Below are positions 15,720 through 22,726 of a stretch of DNA of 23,313 bases, piece after piece. Source of the stretch: JBPBQZ01 sp050955105 (GTDB taxonomy: Bacteria; Pseudomonadota; Gammaproteobacteria; Burkholderiales; Burkholderiaceae); the NCBI GenBank assembly GCA_050955105.1, contig JBPBQZ010000128.1, positions 1 through 23,313 on the forward strand, given 5' to 3'. The notes under the pieces are model-generated. The model was not told the DNA's origin, did not search any database, and saw only the letters and a program-made list of their open reading frames with translations. The position numbers were made by a program, and so were the translations under genes. Within the stretch, counting starts at the first letter, position 1. Each line of letters begins with the position of its first letter.

Positions 15720-17048
15720 ATGAGCACGTCCCTGCCCGACCTCGACATGTCCGCCTTTTGGATGCCCTTCACCGCGAACCGGCAATTCAAGGCCGCGCCA
15801 CGCCTGTTCGAATCCGCCAAGGGCATGTTCTATCGCAGCGTCGATGGCCGCGAAGTGCTCGATGCGACGTCCGGCCTGTGGTGTGTCAACGCCGGTCATT
15901 GCCGCGACGAAATTGTCACGGCAATCAGCCATCAGGCAAGCCGGATGGACTACGCGCCGCCTTTTCAGATGGGGCACCCCTTGGCCTTCGAGGCCGCCGC
16001 ACGCGTGGCGGCGATCATGCCGACGGGGCTCGACCGTATCTTCTTCACCAATTCCGGTTCGGAGGCCGTAGATACCGCGCTGAAAATTGCGCTGGCCTAT
16101 CACCGCTCCTGCGGCCAGCCGCAGCGCACCCGCTTCATCGGCCGCGAACGCGGCTATCACGGCGTGGGCTTCGGCGGCATTTCGGTGGGCGGGATCTCGG
16201 GCAATCGCAAGGCCTTTTCGGGCAATCTGATGCCCGGCGTCGACCATCTGCCGCATACCTTCAACCTGCAGCAAACCGCATTCAGCCGCGGTCAACCGGC
16301 CTGGGGCGCGCATCTTGCCGATGAACTGGAGCGCATCGTCGCGCTGCACGATGCCTCGACCATCGCCGCGGTGATCGTCGAGCCGCTGGCCGGCTCCACT
16401 GGCGTGCTGGTGCCGCCGCTCGGCTATCTGAACCGCTTGCGGGAAATCTGTTCGCGGCACGGCATCCTGCTGATTTTCGATGAAGTGATCACCGCTTTCG
16501 GCCGGCTGGGCGCGGCCACTGCCAGCGAGCGACTGGGGGTCACGCCCGACCTGCTGACGATGGCCAAGGCAATCAATAACGCCGCGGTGCCGATGGGCGC
16601 GGTGGCGGTGCGGCGCGGAATTCACGACAGCATCGTCGAAAGCAGCGCGCCCGAGGCCATCGAACTGGCACACGGCTATACGTATTCCGCGCATCCGCTA
16701 GCGGCGGCCGCGGCCATCGCGGCGCTCGATCTCTATCGCACCGAAGGCTTGTTCGCACGCGCGGCGGCAATGTCCGCCCAATTCGAGGAAGCCGCCCATG
16801 CACTGCGCGGCGCGCGCCACGTGATCGACATTCGCAACCTCGGGCTGGTGGCCGGCATAGAATTGCAGTCGCGCGAGGGCGCCCCCGGCAGCCGCGCCTA
16901 CGAAGTGTTCGTGAAATGCTTCGAGCAGGGCCTGCTGGTGCGCTGCACCGCCGACGTGCTGGCCCTGTCGCCGCCGCTGATCGTCGAGCCGGCACAGATC
17001 GATCGCATGTTCGAAACGCTCGGGCGCGTATTGGCCGACGTGGCCTGA
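15720..17048 (+). CDS. Omega-amino acid:pyruvate aminotransferase (class III)
   Basis: A 442-residue class III PLP aminotransferase, closest in appearance to beta-alanine:pyruvate transaminase (BauA/OapT). These enzymes move the amino group of beta-alanine, 4-aminobutyrate or other omega-amines to pyruvate. Landmarks are the N-terminal WMPFTANRQFK, SGSEAVDTALKIA (112-124), the cofactor aspartate in IFDEVITAFGR (Asp254), and the PLP lysine in MAKAINNAAVPMG (Lys283). A GAGAG a few bases before the ATG supports the start. hisC follows after about 70 bases on the same strand. Usual partners such as a semialdehyde dehydrogenase are absent, so the in vivo substrate is open. Confidence 0.9.
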   Translation: MSTSLPDLDMSAFWMPFTANRQFKAAPRLFESAKGMFYRSVDGREVLDATSGLWCVNAGHCRDEIVTAISHQASRMDYAPPFQMGHPLAFEAAARVAAIMPTGLDRIFFTNSGSEAVDTALKIALAYHRSCGQPQRTRFIGRERGYHGVGFGGISVGGISGNRKAFSGNLMPGVDHLPHTFNLQQTAFSRGQPAWGAHLADELERIVALHDASTIAAVIVEPLAGSTGVLVPPLGYLNRLREICSRHGILLIFDEVITAFGRLGAATASERLGVTPDLLTMAKAINNAAVPMGAVAVRRGIHDSIVESSAPEAIELAHGYTYSAHPLAAAAAIAALDLYRTEGLFARAAAMSAQFEEAAHALRGARHVIDIRNLGLVAGIELQSREGAPGSRAYEVFVKCFEQGLLVRCTADVLALSPPLIVEPAQIDRMFETLGRVLADVA

Positions 17049-17060
17049 GCGAAGGCGACA

Positions 17061-17084
17061 ACCGAGCCACCGAGCCACCGACCG
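17061..17084. repeat. Short 8-bp tandem repeat between aminotransferase and hisC
   Basis: ACCGAGCC occurs twice in tandem (17061-17076) and is followed by the variant ACCGACCG (17077-17084). It is a small repeat in non-coding DNA with no evident function. Confidence 0.6.
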
Positions 17085-17126
17085 TCACGTATCGCGCCCG
17101 CTCATACACCCTATCGATGGATGGAA

Positions 17127-18194
17127 ATGAATCAGTTCTGGAGCCCTGTGGTTCACAGTTTGACGCCCTATGTGCCGGGCGAACAGCCGAAGATTGCCGG
17201 GCTGGTGAAACTGAACACCAACGAAAATCCCTACGGCCCGTCGCCGGCGGTGGCGCGCGCCATTGCCGCCGAGATCGAAGACGCCGACGCGAAGCTGCGC
17301 CTCTATCCCGACCCCGAGGCCGGCGCGCTGAAAGAAGCGATCGCGCGCTACTACGGCGTGAGCGCGCGTGAAGTGTTCGTCGGCAACGGTTCGGACGAAG
17401 TGCTCGCGCATACCTTCCGCGCCCTGCTCGATCATGGCGCGCCGGTGCTGTTTCCCGACGTCACCTATAGCTTCTACCCGGTCTATTGCCAATTATTCGG
17501 CATTCCCTATACGGCCATCGAAGTGTCCGAGACGCTCGCCATCGATGTCTCGCAATACGCGGCTGCATGCGGTGGCGTGATCCTGCCGAATCCGAATGCG
17601 CCAAGCGGCATCGGCCTGCCGCTCAGCGAGATCGAACGCCTGGTGGCCAGCCAACCGACGCGCACCGTCGTGATCGATGAAGCGTATGTCGATTTCGGCG
17701 CTGAGACGGCCATTCCGTTGACGCGGCGCTACCCGAACCTGCTGGTGGTGCAGACCTTGTCGAAATCGCGCTCCCTGGCAGGCTTGCGCGTGGGCTTCGC
17801 GATCGGCAACGCCGGGCTGATCGAAGCGCTCGAACGCGTGAAGAACAGCTTCAATTCCTATCCGCTCGGCCGGCCCGCGATCGTCGGCGCGATCGCCGCC
17901 TTCGAGGATGACGCCTGGTTCGACAAGACGCGGCAACAAGTCATCGCCACGCGACGCACGCTCACCGATGCGCTCACTGCGGCGGGTTTCGAGGTGTTGC
18001 CGTCATCGGCCAACTTCGTGTTTGCGCGCCATCCTGGCATGGCCGGTGCGGCGCTGGCCGCGGCGCTGCGCGAGAAAGCCGTTTTGGTACGCCATTTCCG
18101 CAGTCCGCGCATCGAGAACTACCTGCGCATTACAGTGGGCACCGACGCGCAATGCGCGGCACTGATGCAAGCGCTGGCGGAGATCCTGCCTTAG
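17127..18194 (+). CDS. hisC: Histidinol-phosphate aminotransferase
   Basis: Class I/II PLP aminotransferase of 355 residues that converts imidazole-acetol phosphate and glutamate to histidinol phosphate in histidine synthesis. Signatures are LVKLNTNENPYGPSP near 26-40, VGNGSDEVL, IDEAYVDF and the PLP lysine region TLSKSRSLAGLRVGFA (Lys213). A GGA five bases before the ATG at 17127 favours MNQFWSPV over the ATG six bases upstream. No other histidine gene is nearby. Burkholderiales often carry more than one hisC-like gene, so this copy may be a paralogue that also handles aromatic or other amino acids. It ends 34 bases before the 7-bp repeat array. Confidence 0.9.
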   Translation: MNQFWSPVVHSLTPYVPGEQPKIAGLVKLNTNENPYGPSPAVARAIAAEIEDADAKLRLYPDPEAGALKEAIARYYGVSAREVFVGNGSDEVLAHTFRALLDHGAPVLFPDVTYSFYPVYCQLFGIPYTAIEVSETLAIDVSQYAAACGGVILPNPNAPSGIGLPLSEIERLVASQPTRTVVIDEAYVDFGAETAIPLTRRYPNLLVVQTLSKSRSLAGLRVGFAIGNAGLIEALERVKNSFNSYPLGRPAIVGAIAAFEDDAWFDKTRQQVIATRRTLTDALTAAGFEVLPSSANFVFARHPGMAGAALAAALREKAVLVRHFRSPRIENYLRITVGTDAQCAALMQALAEILP

Positions 18195-18224
18195 GGCGCC
18201 AACTTGAGGGACTAAGTCGCCATT

Positions 18225-18341
18225 GGCCGGTCTGCGGTCTGCGGTCTGCGGTCTGCGGTCTGCGGTCTGCGGTCTGCGGTCTGCGGTCTGCGGTCTGCGG
18301 TCTGCGGTCTGCGCCAAGGCTGACAGACCAACAGACTGGCC
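18225..18341. other. Inverted-repeat structure enclosing the heptamer array, between convergent genes
   Basis: The left arm GGCCGGTCTGCGGTCTG (18225-18241) is an imperfect inverted repeat of the right arm CAGACCAACAGACTGGCC (18324-18341), differing by a substitution and a one-base insertion. The last array copies can pair with the same right arm (GGTCTG 18306-18311 with CAGACC 18324-18329), so many alternative hairpins are possible. Placed between hisC and ssuA, it may act as a bidirectional transcription end, although no U-tract follows on either strand. Confidence 0.5.
18229..18312. repeat. Heptanucleotide tandem array, (GGTCTGC) x 12
   Basis: Twelve perfect, uninterrupted copies of GGTCTGC span 84 bases. 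The array is intergenic, between the stop of hisC and the stop of ssuA. Perfect short repeats of this length usually vary in copy number by slippage. It is not within a supported gene; short frames across it (repeating seven-residue peptides) are by-products of the repeat. Confidence 0.97.
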
Positions 18342-18346
18342 GACGA

Positions 18347-19312
18347 TTATTTAGCCGCCAGCACCGCGTCCTTGACGACGATCTTTTTCGGGATCAGCCC
18401 GAGCGAGAAAAAGGTATCCGCGATGGTTTGCTGTTCAGCGATTACCGCGGCATCGATCGGCTTGTAAATGTGCGCGTAATGCCGCAAGCCGGCCTCGATA
18501 ACGTCCGCCGGCAAACCCTGGATCGGCGCCAGTTCAGCCGCGCCTTTCGGATAGTCGGCAATCAGCGCACGACCCTCCGCACGCAATGCTTCAAGCGTGA
18601 TGTTCAACACATCCGGCCGCGCCTTCGCGTAGTCGCGCGCGCTCAGGAAGAATTGATGGTGGCTGGCCACGCCGCTGGCATCCGCCAACAGTCGCGCGCT
18701 GCCCGACTTCTCCGCCGCCGACAGAAACGGCTCCCAGATCGCCCACGCGTCGACCGCTTTGCTTTCGAAGGCCGCGCGCGCATCGGCCGGCGCCAGGAAC
18801 ACCGGCTGAATATCCGGATAGTCGAGCCCGTTCTTGCGCAATAGCGCCACCAGGAACCAGTGCACGTCCGAGGCCTTGTTGAACGCAACCTTCTTGCCCT
18901 TCAAGTCGTGTACCGAGCGGATCGGCGAATCTTTCGGCACCAGCACGCCTTCCGCGTGCGGCGTTGGAATCTCGTAAGCCGTGTAGACAAAATCCGCATT
19001 CGCCGCCTGCGCGAATACAGGTGGCGCTTCGCCCACATAGCCGAAATCGATGGCGCCCACGTTCAGGCCTTCGAGCAACTGCGGGCCAGCCGCGAACTCG
19101 TTCCATTCCACTTTTATACCAAGCGGCGCCAACTGCTTTTCCAAAGTGCCGTGCGCGCGCAGCAGCACCAGCGTGCTGGCCGCCTTTTGATAGCCGATGC
19201 GAAACTTGCCTGGCGCCAGCGCAGCCCAAGTCGGCAAGCTACTGCCTGCCAGCGCCAGCATGATGCCGGTCGAGATGGCGCGCCGCCGATGGTCCACTGT
19301 CGATCGCTTCAT
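18347..19312 (-). CDS. ssuA: Alkanesulfonate ABC transporter, substrate-binding protein
   Basis: A 321-residue periplasmic binding protein for aliphatic sulfonates, imported as a sulfur source when sulfate is scarce. The N-terminus is a signal peptide with basic HRRRAIS, a hydrophobic stretch (TGIMLALAGSSL) and likely cleavage after TWA; the arginines make Tat export possible, Sec equally so. The mature part starts FRIGYQKAASTLVLL, typical of SsuA/TauA, with GAIDFGYVGEAPPVFAQ and an AIWEPF block later. The ATG at 19312 has a GGGGA about six bases before it; the frame extends to 19432 but the added residues are not signal-like. It is transcribed away from ssuC, whereas in most species ssuA is in the same operon as the permease. 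Confidence 0.9.
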   Translation of the reverse strand: MKRSTVDHRRRAISTGIMLALAGSSLPTWAALAPGKFRIGYQKAASTLVLLRAHGTLEKQLAPLGIKVEWNEFAAGPQLLEGLNVGAIDFGYVGEAPPVFAQAANADFVYTAYEIPTPHAEGVLVPKDSPIRSVHDLKGKKVAFNKASDVHWFLVALLRKNGLDYPDIQPVFLAPADARAAFESKAVDAWAIWEPFLSAAEKSGSARLLADASGVASHHQFFLSARDYAKARPDVLNITLEALRAEGRALIADYPKGAAELAPIQGLPADVIEAGLRHYAHIYKPIDAAVIAEQQTIADTFFSLGLIPKKIVVKDAVLAAK

Positions 19313-19396
19313 GCTTTCCCCGTTGAAATTATTGAGATGACGCGGTCGTACGTCGGGCGGCGCTGGGCCGCTGCTCGATATCGCCGCGCCGCACAT

Positions 19397-19424
19397 TACA
19401 TACGGACGCCCGCAGACTCGGCAA
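19397..19424 (-). promoter_or_regulatory. Candidate ssuA promoter
   Basis: Minus-strand TTGCCG (19424-19419) and TATGTA (19402-19397) are separated by 16 bases. The 14-bp palindrome lies immediately upstream of the -35, a typical place for an activator. Confidence 0.4.
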
Positions 19425-19431
19425 ACAAGCA

Positions 19432-19445
19432 ATCGATATATCGAT
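19432..19445. promoter_or_regulatory. 14-bp palindrome between divergent ssuA and ssuC promoters
   Basis: ATCGATATATCGAT is a perfect palindrome, unusually AT-rich for this DNA, between the two candidate promoters. LysR-type regulators CysB and SsuR control ssu genes in Burkholderia cenocepacia, so it is a candidate site for such an activator; this is inference from position. Confidence 0.45.
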
Positions 19446-19460
19446 AGGCGGATTTGTTGG

Positions 19461-19490
19461 TTATCAAGCGCATCGATCGTTTATACGATC
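19461..19490 (+). promoter_or_regulatory. Candidate ssuC promoter with inverted repeat at the -10
   Basis: TTATCA (19461-19466) and TACGAT (19484-19489) are 17 bases apart. The -10 is inside a perfect inverted repeat GATCGT-TTAT-ACGATC (19475-19490), so a protein bound there would block this promoter. The leader to the ATG at 19601 is about 105 bases and shows no clear structure. Confidence 0.4.
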
Positions 19491-19600
19491 TCAGACTGGG
19501 TTCCTCCCGGCGGCGCCGGGGTTGCCATGGCCGACGCCGCATGGGTCGGAAACGGCCGGCGGATCTTGCAGCGCCAATCCTCTGCCTTGCAGGTTTATCG

Positions 19601-20509
19601 ATGAGCTATTCAGAACTGATTCCGCTGCCGGGCGAAAGCGCCGCTTCGACGCCGCCGCTGGCGACGTCCGTAAGCGCGACGCAATCCGCGCCCGAACCGG
19701 CAGCGCGTCCCGTCGCGCTGCGCGCGGCACGATGGCGCGCCGCGGCCCGCCATCTGGTGCCGTGGCTACTGCCCTTGCTGCTGCTGGCGGCTTGGGAAGC
19801 CGCGTCACGCAGCGGCACCTTGTCGGAACGCGTGCTGCCGGAGCCGCTTGCCGTGGTAAGCGCCGCGCTCCGGCTCTGGCGCTCGGGTGAGTTATGGGCC
19901 GATCTGGTGGCCAGCGCCGGGCGCGCGCTGCTGGGTTTTGCCATCGGCGGCGGCCTGGGTCTGTGGATGGGCGTGGCGACCGGCTTATGGCGACCGGTCG
20001 AGTCGGTGCTCGATTCGACACTGCAGATGATTCGCAATATTCCGCCGCTCGCAACGATCCCACTGGTGATTCTCTGGTTCGGCATCGATGAAAGCGCCAA
20101 GCTGTTCCTGGTAGCGCTCGGCGTGTTCTTCCCGGTCTACCTGAACACCTACCACGGCATACGCTCGGTCGACGCGGGCTTGATCGAAATGGCACGCAGC
20201 TATGACCTGCGCGGCTGGGCGCTGGTCCGCGAGGTCATCCTGCCCGGCGCGCTGCCGTCGATTCTGGTCGGCGTGCGCTTCGCGCTGGGCCTCACTTGGG
20301 TGATGCTGATCGTGGCCGAAACCATCGCGGCACGCTCGGGTATCGGCTACATGACCATGAATGCGCGCGATTTCCTGCAGACCGACGTCATCCTCGTCGG
20401 CATCCTGCTGTATGCGCTGCTCGGCAAGCTGGCCGATTTGCTTGCCAAGCTACTCGAATATGCACTGCTGCCATGGCAGCGCGGCGCGCGACGCGGAGCC
20501 GCCCGATGA
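19601..20509 (+). CDS. ssuC: Alkanesulfonate ABC transporter permease
   Basis: A 302-residue inner-membrane permease of the SsuC/TauC type. After a Pro/Ala-rich N-terminal tail of about 50 residues come hydrophobic helices starting with LVPWLLPLLLLAAWEAA, and the ATPase-contacting EAA loop is EMARSYDLRGWALVREVILPGALPSILVGVRFALG. The ATG at 19601 (MSYSEL) has an AGG about eight bases before it; the frame is open to 19454 but the arginine-rich extension looks non-coding. The stop overlaps the ssuB start (ATGA). It works with SsuB and the divergently encoded SsuA. Confidence 0.92.
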   Translation: MSYSELIPLPGESAASTPPLATSVSATQSAPEPAARPVALRAARWRAAARHLVPWLLPLLLLAAWEAASRSGTLSERVLPEPLAVVSAALRLWRSGELWADLVASAGRALLGFAIGGGLGLWMGVATGLWRPVESVLDSTLQMIRNIPPLATIPLVILWFGIDESAKLFLVALGVFFPVYLNTYHGIRSVDAGLIEMARSYDLRGWALVREVILPGALPSILVGVRFALGLTWVMLIVAETIAARSGIGYMTMNARDFLQTDVILVGILLYALLGKLADLLAKLLEYALLPWQRGARRGAAR

Positions 20510-21243
20510 GCGTGCATGCATTGCAGGCTGCACCGCATCCGCAATATGCGCCGGCGGTAAGCCTGCGCGGCGTGGCCAAACGCTTCGGCCAACGCGCAGT
20601 GCTGAGCGACTTCGACCTGTCGATCGAGCAAGGCAGTTTCGTGGCCATCGTCGGTCGCAGCGGCTGCGGCAAAAGTACTTTGCTGCGGCTCGTCGCGGGC
20701 CTGGACCGGCTGGATAGTGGCGAGCTGCGGGTGGGCGCGCACAAGGTGCGAATGATGTTCCAGGACGCGCGCCTGCTGCCGTGGAAAAGCGTGGCCGACA
20801 ACGTCCGGCTTGGCATGTCGCGTGAAACGCGCGCCGACGGCGACGCCGCACTGCGCGCGGTTGGCTTGGCGGGCCGCGAACACGATTGGCCGGCGCTGTT
20901 GTCGGGCGGCCAGCGTCAACGCGTGGCGCTCGCGCGTGCGCTGGCGCGGCGCCCAGACCTGCTGCTGCTCGACGAACCGCTCGGCGCGCTGGACGCGCTG
21001 ACACGCATCGAAATGCATGCGCTGATCGAAAGCCTGTGGCTGGAACAAGGCTTCACCGCGCTGCTGGTTACGCACGACGTGCAGGAAGCGGTCGCACTCG
21101 CCGATCGCGTCATCTTGATCGACGGCGGCCGCATCGCACTGGACCAGCGCATCGATCTGCCGCGTCCACGGCAGCGCGGCACCGCTGAATTTGCGCGACT
21201 CGAGCACATTATTCTGCAACGCGTGCTGGCCACTTCAGCTTGA
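20506..21243 (+). CDS. ssuB: Alkanesulfonate ABC transporter ATP-binding protein
   Basis: A 245-residue ATPase of the nitrate/sulfonate/taurine importer family. Walker A is GRSGCGKST (50-58), the Q-loop glutamine is Gln86 in MFQDARLLPWKSV, the signature is LSGGQ (132-136), Walker B is LLLLDE (152-157), and the switch histidine is His190 in LLVTHD. The ATG overlaps the ssuC stop as ATGA, showing translational coupling; the longer frame from 20296 is antiphase to ssuC coding and is not used. Downstream is a terminator-like hairpin before ssuD. Confidence 0.95.
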   Translation: MSVHALQAAPHPQYAPAVSLRGVAKRFGQRAVLSDFDLSIEQGSFVAIVGRSGCGKSTLLRLVAGLDRLDSGELRVGAHKVRMMFQDARLLPWKSVADNVRLGMSRETRADGDAALRAVGLAGREHDWPALLSGGQRQRVALARALARRPDLLLLDEPLGALDALTRIEMHALIESLWLEQGFTALLVTHDVQEAVALADRVILIDGGRIALDQRIDLPRPRQRGTAEFARLEHIILQRVLATSA

Positions 21244-21291
21244 TGGTTCGCCCCGTTCATTCGCCCGCACGGTCGCGGCAGCCGCTGGATT

Positions 21292-21314
21292 GGCGCTGCG
21301 CCGCGCCTTTTTTT
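21292..21314 (+). terminator. Intrinsic-terminator-like hairpin in the ssuD leader
   Basis: GGCGC (21292-21296) and GCGCC (21303-21307) form a five-pair GC stem with a six-base loop, followed by seven T (21308-21314). It lies between ssuB and ssuD, and ends only 13 bases before the ssuD start. The stem is short. An upstream segment GCGGCAGC (21275-21282) could pair with GCTG-CG-CCGC (21295-21304) and stop the terminator from forming. Confidence 0.55.
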
Positions 21315-21327
21315 CTCGGATTACATG

Positions 21328-22497
21328 ATGCAGGTTTTCTGGTTTATTCCCACGCATGGCGATAGCCGTTATCTCGGCACCAGCGAAGGTGCCCGGCCCG
21401 CCACCTTTGATTACTTTCGGCAGATTGCCGTGGCGGCCGACACGCTGGGCTACGAAGGCGTATTGCTGCCCACCGGACGCTCGTGCGAAGACGCCTGGGT
21501 GACCGCGTCGAGCCTGATCAGCGCCACTCAGCATCTCAAATTCCTGGTGGCGATACGGCCCGGGCTCACCACACCGGCGCTTGCCGCGCGCATGGCCGCC
21601 ACTTTCGATCGGCTGTCAAACGGACGTTTGCTGGTGAATGTCGTGACCGGCGGCGACAGCGGTGAACTGGCTGGCGACGGTATCTTCGACAGCCACGACG
21701 AACGCTATGAAATCACCGATGAATTCCTCACGATCTGGCGCCAGATGCTGAGCGAATCGCATGCGGGCGACAGCATCGACTACCAAGGCAAACATTTGCA
21801 ATCGCAAGGCGGCCGCGTCGTCTATCCCCCGGTGCAGCGTCCGTACCCACCTTTGTTTTTCGGTGGCTCGTCACCGGCTGCGCACGCGATTCTCGGCAAA
21901 CACATCGACAAATACCTGACGTGGGGCGAACCGCCGGCCGCGGTCGCCGCCAAGCTCGACGACGTGCGGCAGCGCGCACGCCAGAGCGGCCGCGAAATCA
22001 GCTTCGGCATCCGGCTGCATGTAATCGTCAGAGAAACCAGCGCGGCGGCCTGGGCCGCGGCCGACGAGCTGATCAGCCGGCTCGACGACGCAACCATCGC
22101 CAGCGCACAGGCCGTGTTCGCGCGCATGGATTCTGAAGGCCAGCGGCGCATGGCCGCCTTGCACGGCGGGCGCCGCGACAAACTGGAGGTGGCGCCGAAC
22201 CTGTGGGCTGGCGTGGGCTTGGTGCGCGGCGGCGCCGGCACGGCACTGGTAGGCAATCCGGAAGAAGTGGCGGCGCGCATGCGCGAGTACGCGGACCTGG
22301 GCATCGACACTTTCATTCTGTCCGGTTACCCACACTTGGAAGAAGCCTATCGCTTCGCCGAATTGGTATTCCCGCTATTGCCGCGCGCACTGCAGCAGCG
22401 CATTAGCGGCGCGCCGGGCAGAATCCAACTGTCTGGGCCGTTCGGCGAAGTGGTGGCAAACGGCGAAGCGCAGCCACGCGCCACGGCCGCCTCCTGA
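21328..22497 (+). CDS. ssuD: FMNH2-dependent alkanesulfonate monooxygenase
   Basis: A 389-residue cytosolic luciferase-like flavin enzyme that cleaves the C-S bond of alkanesulfonates to aldehyde and sulfite using reduced FMN and O2. It matches E. coli SsuD along its length: FWFIPTHGDSRYLGT, LLPTGRSCEDAW with the conserved cysteine, NVVTGGDSGELAGDG, FGGSSPAAH, YLTWGEPP, FGIRLHVIVRET with the active-site Arg and His, and NLWAGVGLVRGGAGTALVG. Of two adjacent ATGs (21325, 21328) the second is seven bases after GGA and gives the usual MQVFWFIP start. Its reductase SsuE is not in the window. Here it follows ssuCB, whereas ssuD usually precedes ssuC. Confidence 0.95.
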   Translation: MQVFWFIPTHGDSRYLGTSEGARPATFDYFRQIAVAADTLGYEGVLLPTGRSCEDAWVTASSLISATQHLKFLVAIRPGLTTPALAARMAATFDRLSNGRLLVNVVTGGDSGELAGDGIFDSHDERYEITDEFLTIWRQMLSESHAGDSIDYQGKHLQSQGGRVVYPPVQRPYPPLFFGGSSPAAHAILGKHIDKYLTWGEPPAAVAAKLDDVRQRARQSGREISFGIRLHVIVRETSAAAWAAADELISRLDDATIASAQAVFARMDSEGQRRMAALHGGRRDKLEVAPNLWAGVGLVRGGAGTALVGNPEEVAARMREYADLGIDTFILSGYPHLEEAYRFAELVFPLLPRALQQRISGAPGRIQLSGPFGEVVANGEAQPRATAAS

Positions 22498-22726
22498 TCC
22501 CGTCTTATTTTTTCAGATCGCCGGAAACGGCAACGGCTTGCTAACCTTCCAGTGCCTTGCCGGCCTGCGTCGGTGATTTGACAGCGGCGCGCCGCTGCCA
22601 GATGATCTGCGCATCGCAGCGCATCCGTTCGATTTACGATAAGCCGAGGTCGGGAATCTTTGCCGGCCCTGCCGCAGGATGCGCCCCGCTCGCCGGCTGT
22701 ACGCCCGTCTTTTGGAAAACACCGCC
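22498..22726. other. Intergenic region between ssuD and the SDR gene
   Basis: No gene was found here. It holds a T-rich stretch just after ssuD with no convincing stem before it, a small GCCG-GAAA-CGGC hairpin at 22520-22531, and a good promoter with an internal palindrome (22578-22606). Confidence 0.5.
22578..22606 (+). promoter_or_regulatory. Promoter with a 16-bp palindrome in its spacer
   Basis: A consensus -35 TTGACA (22578-22583) is followed after exactly 17 bases by GATGAT (22601-22606). CAGCGGCGCGCCGCTG (22582-22597) is a perfect 16-bp palindrome filling most of the spacer, as expected of a repressor operator. The likely target is the SDR gene, about 115 bases downstream of the predicted start of transcription. 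Confidence 0.55.

Noticed and set aside
15606..16694. A 363-codon N-terminal extension of the alpha/beta hydrolase frame
   Set aside because: The extension runs antisense to the class III aminotransferase and shows no family similarity; the hydrolase begins normally at 15605.
18003..18317. Small minus-strand frame encoding a repeated seven-residue peptide across the heptamer array
   Set aside because: The peptide pattern follows directly from the 7-bp DNA repeat, and the rest of the frame is antisense to hisC with no ribosome site.
22504..22531. Possible terminator of ssuD
   Set aside because: The T-rich run comes before, not after, the small GCCG-GAAA-CGGC hairpin, and no stem was found directly upstream of it.
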